Assembly (NCBI GenBank): GCA_963969495.1
Contig: OZ018321.1
Coordinates: forward strand, 68,833,035-68,897,034
Length of the DNA: 64,000 bases
From: Ceratothoa steindachneri
Taxonomy: Eukaryota; Arthropoda; Malacostraca; Isopoda; Cymothoidae
Direction: 5' to 3'
In this document: one piece after another, positions 36,601-48,300 of the stretch
How positions within the stretch are numbered: position 1 is the stretch's first letter
How the letters are laid out: every line of letters begins with the position of its first letter
The notes under the pieces: generated by a model
The model's input: the letters and a program-made list of their open reading frames with translations, nothing else
Told to the model about the DNA's origin: nothing
Databases searched by the model: none
Position numbers and translations under genes: made by a program

Positions 36601-37225
36601 GAAGGAGACTGTCGATGATCCTGTAGTCGAGCTGTTTAAGCTGTGTCACTGTGTGTACCAAGTGTGCTTCTAGGAAAGTAAGGGGGTATATCTGATTCTG
36701 AAAAGAGGGCACAGGTGGAAGATGTGTTCAAAAGGAGTGAGTTTGCAGAAAAACAAGAAAGAAAATGAAGAGTTTGTCTAGGGTGGATTGTATAGAGTCC
36801 GATCAGGGGGAAAGCAAAGTTGAAGGGGTTGAGTTTTTTCAAGGGAAACCAATCGAAAGCAACTTACACGGATTTTGGAAGAACATGAAGTTTAGGTGGT
36901 TCGGAGGGCTTCCAAATTTGCTGAGGCATTTCAGCTGGGGCACCGTTTCCCATACTACAGCAGACACAAACTTGCGTGTATTAAAAAGTCGTCCGAGATA
37001 GCCTGGCATCCGTCCTGGTATTATATATAGCAGGTGCTTTACCCCTGTTACACTGCTCACAACCTTGTTGGGCTCTCAAATACAGGGGAGATCAAAAACA
37101 TGAAACAGAGGAGATCAAAGCTTGAAACAGGGCGCCAGGTTTTTTTATTTGTCTGATAGAAAACTTTCCGCGAAAAAAAACTTGAATTTCTCCTTTTCCA
37201 ACACATCTCATTAATAAGGCTTTTC
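36601..37225. other. No recognised feature
   Basis: Lies between the LINE-A 5' end and a Tc1/mariner remnant. Short frames only. It may include the non-coding end of the transposon. Confidence 0.3.
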
Positions 37226-37229
37226 CATT

Positions 37230-38045
37230 CTGTGAATATGTGTCGAGATGGAAGTGAAAAGAGTCGAGATCTTGGCTCGTCTGCACTTGGACCACAAAGT
37301 CACATCGATAAAAATAAGCGGCTCATCGTCAGTCGCCTCAACGTCCACAGTGTCGCAGACAGGCGCAAGACGGGAAAGACTTCTAAGATTGACCCCGTTC
37401 AGCCAGACATCAATTTTTAAACCATTGGCTGTGAGAAACACCATAGAATGTGATCTAAAGCTAAAAATGACCGCGCTCCCGAAGAACATCTCGATGGTCT
37501 AGGTCCAGGGATATCAAGGAAGAGAGCGGCAGGTGTTTGTGGTGCGTGGAAAGGCCTCTGATCACCGAGATTATATGCGAGAAAAACGTCGGGAGCGCGT
37601 TCCTCATCTTCTAAACGACTTAGAGCATTATTTATGGCAATAAAATTTCCGTTCCTCTGATAAAAATTATTTATAGTAGATCCGGTTAATAACAAGTAGA
37701 ACAAATACGTGGTAAGCTTCGTGGATGACGTCTCCGAGGTCGGCCACATTTCCACGACCAAAAACAGGTCCTCATCGATAATGCTATGCTAAGTGGTTTC
37801 GAATGGAGAGAAGATTCCACCGGTGTGGTTCGTAGCCGGTCACAAACACACCGTAGCCAATTACAGGGACATCTTGGTTACGAAATTCCTGCCCTGGCTA
37901 AAAAATATCACAAATATGGTGAGGTAAGACATTCAGTAGGACACCGGATTCCCCACACGGCTAAGAGCGTGCAAGAGTGGTTGATGCAATACCTAAATAC
38001 CTTCAACTACAGCGTGTGGGCGCAATTCGAGAAAAAGGCCTGATA
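37230..38045 (+). pseudogene. Tc1/mariner-superfamily transposase remnant (lineage 2, copy 2)
   Basis: Same lineage as 18985-19935 but on the plus strand. VKRVEILARLHLDHKVTSI near 37250 is the helix-turn-helix start. LFIVDPVNNK, a stop, then NKYVVSFVDDVSEVGHISTT (37665-37745) covers the first catalytic Asp. After another stop come VVSNGEKIPPVWFVAGHKHT and VANYRDILVTKFLPWL near 37870. A frameshifted end gives PHTAKSVQEWLMQYLN and YSVWAQFEKKA near 37950-38043. The region between QYLN and YSVW has lost the usual PDLNPLD. A LINE-A 3' end starts about 60 bp downstream in the opposite orientation. Confidence 0.85.
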
Positions 38046-38104
38046 TCTCCGCTACAGTAAAATCGACGAGCTAAAGTCTTCGCTATACGGTGTGTGGGCC
38101 AGCA

Positions 38105-40190
38105 CGTTTTTTTTTCATTTTAGGAGCCCATCTGGCCACTTTTTTTTGGAGTATGAGTCGCCGTACTTCAGCCAAGCTTACTACTAGACTATATTTAAAA
38201 CAAATAACAACGAGAAAAACAAAAACAAAAAAAGAAGAAAAAGCAACAAAGAAGCGGGCTCCGGCGCCGGGGGTAGGCCCGAATTCCCATATCGCAGGAA
38301 CATGTGATCTACAATAGTCCAATAACGGGAATGATGCCAGCGTCCTGAAAAAGTCGTATAGTCCACAAGTTAATATGCATGAACCAGTCCCGAGTACAAG
38401 GGGCAAGCTGTAGCCACCACGCTCGTCTCGTTACCGGGACAGGTAACTTGCGCAAAGGTAAACCAGACTGGGAAATTCAACAAGAATGTGCCGAAGAGTC
38501 CGGGGTGCAAAGCAGTCGTCAAAGTAAGACGCAGGCGAGTGATCCATCAAATGGCGGTGCGTCCCGCAAGTGTGTTCATTTGGAAACGAGAGAAAGCAAA
38601 TTGAAGCCGTCGCGATATTAGAGGGGGTAAGGCCACGGGAACATTCGCGGTTCAATGGCACGAAAGTTTAATTGTCCCTTGACTATCTCACATCTTCTTT
38701 GCCTAGGAGCCCGGAGACCCGCCCGTATTCCTGCAATGTAAGGAGTGTGAGCAACAGAAAAACGATCGTTTGGTCGCCCAATCCTCTCAGGCTCTTTGTC
38801 GTCATCATCGGCGCGCTCATTCCCCTTAGTTCCTGGATGCCAAGGAACCAAGGAAAAAATAATCTTGATATCCAAAAGGCTCGACAAAATCGTGGCATCA
38901 CGGATATCGCGAACCAGGGAATGCGGAGATTCCAATGGTTTGCGAACAATCAGGGCGCTCTGTGACTTACTATAAATCCCAATCTGGTATGAGAACTGGG
39001 CACGTCGTATTATCTCTCGTTTAGAGCGTTATATTATTACCAACTTGGCCGGGAAGACAGATGCCTGGCAGAGCCCCGTAACTTCAAACAGAGGGGACAC
39101 GGCGAGGAAACAGACACCGTCTTGGGCCTTAGAGCCAGACGTATACACTGGGACGGTTCCAGCCAGACACGAAGTGTGCTCCAAAAAGGCGGAACGCAAT
39201 ACTCCCGCTGCTGTAGAAGCTTTGAGAGCAGAGGTATGGCGACAAATAGTCAAAGGTGGTACCATTCAGAGTGACGTCCTGGGCAGAATCAGGAGTGCCA
39301 CCGGCCTGAGAACTAGACCAAGATGTCAAAGGAGTTTCCTAGCCCTATAACCAAAGGGCTTAAGGTTTACTGGCATCTCTCGGTGGCTTAGGCACCGTGT
39401 AGATCAGCTGCGGATGCAGTGAGAGCTGTATGCGACTGAGAGAGGGGCCGGGCTCGCGACTAGAGGTGAATAACGCAGTGTGCAAGGCGCAGATCGAGTG
39501 AGATCTTCCCAGCATTGACAAGTAGGATCTCAATGGGGGAAATGCTGAAGGCAACTGTCACCAGGTCAAGGCCGGTGTGGTGGATCGAGTCCACCTTATG
39601 TACTACATGTTCTGATGTAGTTGCATAAAACTCGCATACATAGTCGAGGTTCGAATGAAGAATGGCCCTCTAAAAGAGTGAAACAGTAGCCTTGTGGGCG
39701 CCCCAGGCACTGAAAGTCACAGAAAGGGGAATATCCATGGCGCGGTTACAAGATAACCTATGCTGGCAAATATAAGCCTGTTAGCTAAGGCGTCGGTCAA
39801 ATACAAGTCTAAGGAAACGGTGCGAGTCCACCACATTCAGGCACACCCCATTTAGAATGAAGTCTGGCTCAGGTGGAGCCTTACCCTATCAGCCCCAATT
39901 CGCGATAGTTGGGTGAGAAGAACCTAGTCGGTGACTACCCTGTGAAATTAGAGGCCGACCAGAGAAAGTTGTGGGAGAGGTTATACGTAAAGCAATGAAG
40001 CAGGGCAAGGAGAGCAGTGGCCAGAAAGAAGAGGCTAAGCTGGGGTTGGCCAGGAAGGCAAATCGCCGCGTTCCTTACTGGGGCAAGGGGAGGGGGCAGC
40101 AGGAGGATTGACTTCGTCCGCAACGTGAGCGCGACGTTCAGGTCTCTCCTGGGGCAGGTGTACATCGCCAAAGGCGGCCACGTTTATTAA
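38105..40190 (-). pseudogene. LINE-A copy with internal deletion (5' segment joined to RT C-terminus)
   Basis: Minus strand. A 5' segment (40180-39880) like those at 36340 and 55560 is followed directly by the RT C-terminus: FILNGVCLNVVDSHRFLRL near 39850 and FDRRLS. ORF1, endonuclease and most of the RT are therefore deleted. RNase H follows: GTVPVYTSGSKAQDGVCF near 39160 (the catalytic Asp of YTDGSK is Ser) and WHPGTKGNERADDDDKE near 38830. The C-terminal knuckle region has THRHLMDHSPASYFDDCFAP and TLRHILVEFPSL near 38500, then the 3' UTR with taggagcccatctggccac near 38123. Multiple stops. Confidence 0.85.
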
Positions 40191-41495
40191 TATTACATTT
40201 TAAACATATTTATATTAAAACAATATAAACTTGTATAACTACATTAAAACTTTCATTGTATCCATTTGAATTCTCACCCACATACGGGAGGACCCCGTCC
40301 CATCTACTCATAGAGGTCTGTAACCACTTACCTTCTGATTTCACCAAAATTTAAATGCAACAAGTAATACTTTTCAATAACCATGAGAGTGGCAATAAAC
40401 TTTATTTATGCTGCCTCTATCCGCTTCACTGGTTATGTGTAAAAAAATTCTCATTAGTATTGAGGCCGGCAATGTGCTGGCAAAAAAGCGTAAAGAGTTA
40501 CCTAAAAGCCTGCCATGAACCTCGCAGATTTTACTTCGCTTAGAGGCTGTCTATATTGCAAAGAGCTGTCATATTGGTAACATAAATGATCGCAAAAGTA
40601 GCAAGAAATATAATGTTTATTGTTGGCAAAGAACTTTTAAATAGTTATTTATGTACGAAAATCTCCCAAGGAAACTTACCAAAACTCACTGTCAGAAGTG
40701 CAGCCCAAAGAATAATTTACAGTTTTTTCTCCTGAATGGGACGACCCCATGTAGCCTGTTAGACTTGGTACCTGGAGGAGCTTCTAATCCTACCGTCCTA
40801 AGTACAAATTAGGGAAGCTCTTTTGCTGAGCAAACATGAACTCTCTAATGGGGCATCCGAATTTTGTTGGTACGCTTTCCCGTTGCTCTATCTCAGCGCT
40901 ACTGTTTTATTTATTTATTTTTTTTTACTTTGAAACTATTCCCTAAACATTTACTCAAACTGCATCTTGTAGCAGAAAAAAGAACTATTCTGACCTGTAC
41001 AGAATTAGGTTTGCTAGATAAGGTGTTTGGGTGGATTGCACATGCCATCCGGGTTCAACTAGCAAAGAGGTATGATAATAATAGAGGATCACCCCCATAC
41101 ACTTTACTGGACACGCCTATTTATACCTCTCATTATTATAAATTCAAATACTCCCCCCTACCCTCCAAAATTCTCTTCGATTTCCAGGGACTCTAGTTGC
41201 TCGGCACACTTCCTTCCTTTTACAGGCCCTTAGCTGAGTGGCAGTGTATACCCTAAGGTACCTATCTTCTGTGAGGGCATACATACAGCTGGCAGGTTTA
41301 GGTATTAGTCAAGGGGTGTGCTGGACCGTCGACTCTTCACACCGCCTCCCAGTACGTGCATATATAAGTTGGCTACGTGCCAACCATCCTTTGTATTGAA
41401 AGCGCGAGTAAAAATCCGCTTGAATGGCAGGCCGGGTTGTCAAGGCCCTTTTAGCTCGAAACCATCACCCAATTATGTGTAAGTGATCACATTCT
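40191..41495. other. No recognised feature
   Basis: AT-rich. A 110-codon plus-strand frame (40864-41196) has a T-rich, hydrophobic start but no recognisable similarity. No splice signals or shared repeats support a gene. Confidence 0.3.
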
Positions 41496-41499
41496 AGAA

Positions 41500-42320
41500 T
41501 TTTATAATCCTATAGAAGATTTTCTCTTAACTATCCAAGGCATAGGGAGGTAATGGTACATAGTATCATTTCTCTCTAAGTGCAGCCGGATTTCGGGTAT
41601 CCGCCTGCTTTTCCCAATATAGCTGTCGGTTTGAAACTGGGTTATAACCTGAGAGAAGAAAGATGCCAAGTACCTGAAGTAGTCCTTCTTGGAAAACAGA
41701 TAAATCTTCCCCAAACATAACTCGATGATAACTGTCTTGATCACATAAATCAATTCTTTGTCCCAAAAGTCTCTGAATATGTCAACAGGTGTAAATCCTT
41801 GATCTGCCCCTTTTTCTACAATGAATGATTTATGTACTTTATGCAAGCTTAGGGCAACACCTTCATCACAAATCTGAATTCACATTTCTTCCACTCATAA
41901 ACAGGCTTCGACCGTTTTTTCTTCTTTCTCCAAGGTCTGCTACATGGTCATCAAATCTAAACTCTTCCTACTCTCCAAAGATTGATGCTCACCATGCAGA
42001 AGAAGGCTCAGTGGGACTCTTTCGGTTTGTCAGATTTATATTGGTTGGTGGGTGGGTGTCACAATTCTTGCTCCTAGCAATCGAACATTTTCTTGCTCCA
42101 CGACAGCTATATTCTCACTAGCGTCTTCTACATCAGATTCTTCCCCGGCTTCTGGGGACTTCAAAGCAGTTTGGATGACTGTGCCCTTCTCTTTGTGAGG
42201 TAATGAAAAAAGGTAGTTGAATGCCTCTTCAACATCTCTTTTACATCTGAAATAGAAAACACATGTCCATAAGGAGGAAGAAAAAAAAAGGATCAAGTGT
42301 TTTACCCGAGAATACATTGT
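41500..42320 (-). pseudogene. piggyBac-like (PGBD) transposase remnant, N-terminal half
   Basis: The minus-strand frame from 42317 contains RDVEEAFNYLFSLPHKEK then an acidic stretch ending ESDVEDASENI, like the N-terminus of PGBD2/3-type proteins. After decayed sequence, the frame 41846-41502 gives GFTPVDIFRDFWDKELIYVI. In the overlapping frame near 41640, FLLSGYNPVSNRQLYWEKQA and DTRNPAALREK match the conserved piggyBac block (usually GYNxxPxRRxYWE..DxRN). The catalytic domain beyond this is not found. A good splice acceptor (ttttctatttcag) lies just upstream of the first codons near 42250, so part of it might have been transcribed as an exon. It is inactivated by a frameshift and stops. Confidence 0.75.
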
Positions 42321-42365
42321 TAAATTGAAAAATTATCTAGTTATTATATACATTAGTAACAAACA

Positions 42366-43329
42366 TTTTTAGTCGCCTGCGATTCTACTCGCGAGCGACT
42401 CTATATCTCACTATGTCAATCGGTAGGTGGGTCCCCGTTTTTCTTTTTTTGTTTTAGTAATATTATTGTAACTATTCGACCGATTTGAAGGTAATTTTCC
42501 TGAGAATTATATAATTTTCAAAGTCTTTCCAATTTGAAAAACTTATGTTTTTTTTACATTTTATTTCGAGTCATATAATTGCCAAAGTCCTCAAGATGTT
42601 AGCCGGGGGTTTATTTGAAAATAACTTAAGTTTTCGACCGATTCTAAGGAAATTTAAAACTCTATGTTGTTTGAAATTCTTTTTCAAATCATATAATTGC
42701 AAATGTACTCCCACGGTTACCCATGAATTATTTTGTTTTGGCAACAACATCATAACTATTCTGCCGATTCTAACAAGATTTGAAACCCTTATATTGTTTT
42801 ACATTCTCTTTCGAATGATATAAGTGACAGAGTCCTCCCAAGATTAGCGGTGAATTATTTGACAATAACATAAGTTTCCGGCAAAGGTCCTCTCAAGGTT
42901 CGTCCGGGAATTATAGAAAGTTTTGAAGGTCGTAAGGTGATAAATGAGAATAAGTGATTTCACGCGACTTTTGGTCAGCAGACCTTGTTTTTAAAACTCT
43001 ATGTTGTTTGAAATTCTTTTCCAAATCATATAATTGCAAATGTACTCCCACGGTTACCCATGAATTATTTTGTTTTGGCAACAACATCATAACTATTCTG
43101 CCGATTCTAACAAGATTTGAAACCCTTATATTGTTTTACATTTTCTTTCGAATGATATAAGTGACAGAGTCCTCCCAAGATTAGCGGTGAATTATTTGAC
43201 AATAACATAAGTTTCCGGCAAAGGTCCTCTCAAGGTTCGTCCGGGAATTATAGAAAGTTTTGAAGGTCGTAAGGTGATAAATGAGAATAAGTGATTTCAC
43301 GCGACTTTTGGTCAGCAGACCTTGTTTTT
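42366..43329 (-). repeat. R127 dispersed repeat, copy F, with 337-bp tandem duplication
   Basis: Inverted relative to copies A-E: it starts with ttttagtcgcctgcg and ends twice with ggtcagcagaccttgtttt. Positions 42656-42992 and 42993-43329 are two tandem units of 337 bp that differ at only a few positions (for example ctttttcaaat versus cttttccaaat). This duplication is far younger than the family itself. Confidence 0.95.
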
Positions 43330-44003
43330 AGTATCTGAACTATGTATTTATATACATACTTACCATTGGGAAAAGAATAAGATGAAGGAAAATAAGCATT
43401 TAGAGTAAAGAAGTGTTTTGATTCAACTATTCTCCTTAGGCTGCAGTAACCTGACTGACTCAATAGAGCTCATTTAAACTCGCATCATATTTTAACTGAT
43501 CAAAAACGGGACAAAATATTGTTTACCTCAAACTCAATAATTACACACAATAAACAAGTCTTTATGTGTCATTCATGCCATCACTCATTATAGGAAATTC
43601 CATTGCAGCAATGAAGCAATGAAGTAGGTCTTCTTCCTTCCTTCCTTCATTTATATGTTTACAAAATGTGTTAGAATATTAATCATCAGTTGAGAAATGT
43701 TACGGTTTTTTTACACATTGCAACAAAATGAACGTAAATTCTCTGGTAAATTTATAAAAATTAATGTTTCTTAGGCAATGAATGGTTCAGAAACCTTTGG
43801 CGTTTAAGGACGCCTTAAAAGCATTTGTCTGCCACCAGTCAATCTCTGTTTTATGGTAGGCATTGGTGACATGATGCACCACCCCAATAATGAGCCTCTG
43901 GTATTATTATTCTGTATTCTCCTATCATCTGTATCTTCTTTAATAAATGCTAGTGACGGTGAGGGCCGGTCCTTTTTAAGAGGCCACTTGTGTTTGAACG
44001 TAG
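43330..44003. other. Probable intron sequence before the Ig exon
   Basis: AT-rich with no repeats shared in the window. A minus-strand frame of 146 codons (44244-43804) overlaps the Ig exon but resembles nothing I know. I take it as a shadow frame. Confidence 0.3.
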
Positions 44004-44212
44004 ATTTTCTTTGGTTTTGAGCTATGATGCACGCTTGAACCACGTCGATGAGAGACTCTCCGGAGTTAGGAAACAGGCCATAAATCTGACAGAGGAATCG
44101 GGCATCCTGGTTCTCTGGCGGGTGATCCTGGCTGAAACCGGTACCTATCAATGCAGAGTTGATTACTTCCGTTTGCCTGTTCAAACCAGCTCGACAAATC
44201 TCAGCGTCATTA
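44004..44212 (+). CDS. Single exon encoding part of an Ig V-type domain, sidestep-family-like
   Basis: The open plus-strand frame (in frame with 43990-44223) encodes about 70 residues with the hallmarks of an immunoglobulin V-type domain. LSYDARL resembles the IYSYDAR segment of sidestep-type first Ig domains. AETGTYQCRVDY is the canonical D/E-x-G-x-Y-x-C motif with the second disulfide Cys, followed by strands ending in TNLSVI. At 44212 the frame meets a perfect splice donor (tta|gtaagt). A plausible acceptor is the AG at 44002-44003. Translation could start further upstream, since the frame stays open for about 50 nt more. The first Ig Cys would lie in a preceding exon. Sidestep proteins are arthropod cell-adhesion receptors in axon guidance. 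No stop lies in the exon, unlike every transposon frame around it. A LINE-A insertion lies about 130 bp downstream in the presumed intron. Confidence 0.6.
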
Positions 44213-44218
44213 GTAAGT
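44213..44218 (+). promoter_or_regulatory. Splice donor of the Ig exon
   Basis: gtaagt, an exact consensus donor, placed directly after the codon that ends the Ig domain's last strand. The frame would hit a stop soon after (tgttaa at 44218-44223) if unspliced. Confidence 0.6.
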
Positions 44219-44339
44219 GTTAAGTTGGTTGTCTGCTCATCCAAGTAAGTTCATTTTTGTGTTCATGTGTAGCTGCATCCTATGCATGAATTAGTTCTAA
44301 CCAGTTTGAATAATTGCCCTCTCCGCCCATAAATATAAG

Positions 44340-46000
44340 GAAGAACGCGTCCCTTACGAAGGTGTCCTCAGTGTCACACTCTTTGCCCCAAGCATAAGCG
44401 GTGTCACCTCGCTACTGCCGGAGGTTTTGTCGCTACGGTCTTCTTGGAAGACCATTTGATCTCTTTTTGTGCAGCTGTAATGTCATATCTCACTTTGCAG
44501 ACGTGCACAGGTTTCAGTTTTCATTAGCTGAGACCCGTGATATTTATGCCCCCATCTCCGGTTTAATTCAGTCTAGATTTTTGCCTCAACGGGGTTCTCT
44601 GGAAGTGTTATATTCACACAATTCCTTGGTCTTGTTTTCGACCGACGCCTACCCTAGGGGCTCATATTCACAGCCTTAGATCTCTTATTCACACGCATTG
44701 GACATCATTCGTACTAAGACATTCATCAATTGTGGTGCTGATAGGGCTATTTCCTTGGTTTTATAATTATCTTTTATTCGTTCTAAGCTTGACTACAGAT
44801 GGGAGTTTTCCGCATGCGAATCGGAGCGTGGATTGCCTATGTTGGGCTCGATCTACCCAAATGCTCTCCGCCTGGAGATCGGTGTCGTTTGCCCCTCTCC
44901 AATTAAGATCCTACTTTTTGATGCTGGTGAGATGCCATTCGCTTTTCACCGTGTACAGTGGATTATGTGCAAGCTAGTCACCTCCCTCAATAGCCAACAG
45001 CTCTCACTGCATCGGCAGACAATCTCGACGGTGCATTTGCTGCCCTTTCGTTTGAGCGATAGGAAACCCTTTCGAGAGCTCTGTATAACGCTCGGTTTGG
45101 TGGCGCCTTTGCCTCAGCCGAGGAGGCTAGCCCCGAAGGTACCCACTTAAGACTATTTATCACTACGCTTCTAGTCCCAATTATTCCATAGCGCCGGCAG
45201 TATTGCCTTAAAACTTTAGGAAGATCACTTCCTCTCACGCTGGATTTATGCGTGTTCACGGATGGCCCCCCAAATAAGAAGGGGTTGGCTTACACGCTTT
45301 ACTTCCACTCTTTGAAGTGAGCGGGGCTAGACCAGGCACTGTGTCTTTCATCACGGTCAAACTGTTTGTAATACACCGCTCGGTAAGGAAATAACGCGTC
45401 GTGTCCGGTCGTAGAACAGATTGTTATCTTTATCGACCAACATAGAGCCCTGAGTCCTCTTTGGGCATTGAAATATCCGAATATCCTGGTTTGCAGTATA
45501 TTGACGCCACAGTTGCCGCGAGTCAGTCAGATACGAGATTATCTTCTGCTGGGTTCCTAGAATGAGCCAGCCGAAGAGGCTCCCAAAATTCTGACCCGAC
45601 TAGGCAACCAGATCAGCTTTTTTCTTTTCTTCAAATCGACTACATGGCACGTATTATTCCAGCCCTGTGGTGCCTGGTAAAGTAGATCTGTGTCGTGAAA
45701 TAACCAGACTCTCTCTCTCTCTCTCTTTCTCTTTCTCTCTCTCACAACCACCTGGTTTGCAGTATCCCTAAAGCGATGGCTATTGTGAGAGGAGGATGCC
45801 ATGCTGTCTGCACGATTGAGAAATCAGGTCGACGTTTTCCTTTTTCAAAAAATTACTAAATGGCAGGGACCAGTTCAAACCAACGAGTTGCAAGCCAAAT
45901 AAGATGGGAAAAGGCGCTCTTGAATTTAAAGTTGCATGCCATTGCACCCCAATGCCTTAATGCTAGCAGAGCATTTTTTGTCGCTTCTGCATTGTCTACA
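44340..46000 (+). pseudogene. LINE-A fragment (RT to C-terminus), degenerate
   Basis: It starts in the RT palm with GVLSVTLFAPSISGVTSLLP near 44370. The polymerase motif is degraded (FLEDHLI near 44445). The RT thumb and linker follow in several frames, including SFERxETLSRALYNARFGGA near 45060. The RNase H start, WPPKxEGVGLHALLPLFEVS, is near 45265; YTDGSK is altered to VHGWPP, so the first Asp is lost. A (CT)n run lies at 45709-45743. The end near 45900 (LNLKLHAIAP) corresponds to the region just before the C-terminal knuckle. Many stops. It lies in the same orientation as the upstream Ig exon and probably within its intron. Confidence 0.8.
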
Positions 46001-48125
46001 CTTGGTGAAGCGCAGCCATCTGATGAGGAACTCCTATGAACCCTCTTACAATGATTGTTGGCTGCCTTAGACTGCCGGCCGCATTTTGGCTATCTCCTAG
46101 ACTGAGGAAGCTTCGCTCGCTCTACTTATTTGAGTATCAGCGCAAGAGATTAATACTGTTTATCCCTGGTAGTATAGGGGGAGGGGGCTCTTATGGGCCA
46201 AGTTGTCTCATAGGGCTTTTGAAGGAGGCGATCCTCCTTCCATACTATTTTATTTAAATTGCTGATTAGACATTTGGGTTCAAGAGGGCAGCGGACATTC
46301 CTTGAGGGACCTGATCACGATACTGATTCGCTTTTCTTCCTTTATATTTTGCATTTATTACTATTTTCTTTTATTTACATAAAAAGGGTTGTATTAAGGT
46401 AAACTGAAATGTACATAGTGATGGGATGCGATAATACAGCAATGAGTAGCCACATCCACACTGCATTGTACACCTTACTATTGTAAGATATCGCGTGCCT
46501 CCATGATTGGGTGAAATGTATTCTATGTACTATTACGGCAAAGATAAAGGTTAAATGACCCAAATGGCACAGTTCTTCTTATGGCTGTTGGATTGTCTAT
46601 ATTATACAGGCCCTTCCTTTGGCGTACATTAGGAGCCTCTTCCACTCGTGCCTAATACATTGCTATACTAAACACAAATAGTACCATTGTTTAGTCCCCC
46701 AAGAGTCCTTTTTCTACCTCATTCTCTCGTCGAGGCCAATCGAGGAGCGCACGACATCTCAGTGAATGATTTAAATTTGTTCAATGGACTTTTGCTTTCC
46801 GCAGATTTTTTGTTGCATTTGAATAAAGTTAAGAATAAAACGTGACATGTGCATAAATCAATTAATTAAAATATTTCTCTCTAGCAGAGTTCCTAGAGTA
46901 AACTGCGAATAATTCAGGGTGAATTGAAAGTCAAAGTTTCCATTACATTCTAACTAAGGATGAAGAAATATTTGGCAAACATCTAGATGTAAAAATTATT
47001 GAACCAAAAAAGTTGGTGACTCGGCAGTTTTTCTCTATATTTATGCATTTCGAAAAAATAAAGAAAACAATTAAATCCTTATTTAACTAGACATTAGGTA
47101 AATGAACTTAGATACCCGTGAATTTTAATGCCCTTCATGATGCACTTAAATCATCACCCAATCCTTATCTTTTTCAATATTTTTATGACAAAATAAATAC
47201 TTAATGTGAATGCGTGGATGAAAACAGAGTAAAGGAATGTTTTAACAAGACTTTTGTGAGCTCAAATATTTTCAGGATTCAAATTCCATAGAGTCATAAA
47301 TGCAATTAGGTCGAATTCTAATTTAACTCAGCTTTTAGAAGCAGAAATTCATTGCACGTAGATCTTGAATAAAATTTCAAACTAAAATTTTTAATTACTG
47401 AATTTAATTCACGAATATTTTTGCTGTCTTCATATTTTGACCAAAAGAATTCCTAACAATACTCTCATTAGCGCATTCATGTGAAACATTGTTTTCGCTG
47501 CTAAATGATGTAAAGACAAACAAAAGAGACTACCTGATTATTTGACTGTTGTCTGTGGGCCATTAAAATGTAAACGTTTATTATTCAATTTATGCAGGAA
47601 ATGGAAATTTCCCACAGAGAAGTTATTTTAAAGAAAATATTTCACTCTATTTTATTGACTTAGTTTTCTAGAAATGTCTTAAATTCGCAATTTATATTAA
47701 AATAAATTTATTTATTTTATAAGCAAAATAGAAAAATTGCCTGCCAATGACTGGATTATAAAAAAAAAACAATAATTTGAGACGCCAAGATGAATAAGTT
47801 AACTAAAAGTGATCCTATTATTTGAGGAGCTTGTTGTTTATTATGAAAAATGAAAATGAAAATTTCTCATATGAAGAAAAGTGAATGAAGGAGGAACAAA
47901 ATAAATTTACCTTTCGGTTAGTGTTTCTTACTTCAGAAGCATACACCTTATTATTAAAGATCAATGCGTGTAGTTCATATTTTCCATAGACTTGTAGTAG
48001 GTGATTTATTTATCTATAATCTTTACGACACCTTCAAAGTTTTGGTTTTGGGAAATATCACGCCTCACTTTCCGTTAGCTGACGTGGATCTGGCAATGTC
48101 TCCTTTACCCGAAACATTGCATATA
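46001..48125. other. No recognised feature
   Basis: 46001-46260 may still be decayed LINE-A. 46600-48000 is very AT-rich with short frames only, consistent with intron or intergenic sequence. Confidence 0.35.
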
Positions 48126-48300
48126 CTGTCTCAGGACTTTTTTCAAATTTAAAAGCCCATCTAGCAACTGACTACTAGGGCAAAAGTCGCCGTGCTCACA
48201 ACAGAGCCTACTACTAGGCTTGATTAAAAAACAAATAACAATATGTAGATGACAAATAACAGAGATAAAAAGAAAGAGAACATTGTCTATGAATGTAACA
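48126..48300 (-). mobile_element. LINE-A 3' UTR fragment
   Basis: The minus-strand 3' end of LINE-A: taaaagcccatctagcaact followed by gggcaaaagtcgccgtgctc, and a tail of aacaaataacaatatg. It matches the 3' UTRs at 26110, 38120 and, reversed, 60640-60730. Confidence 0.75.

Noticed and set aside
43804..44244. 146-codon minus-strand frame
   Set aside because: It overlaps the Ig exon on the other strand and shows no recognisable similarity. The plus-strand Ig motif with a splice donor explains the open stretch better.
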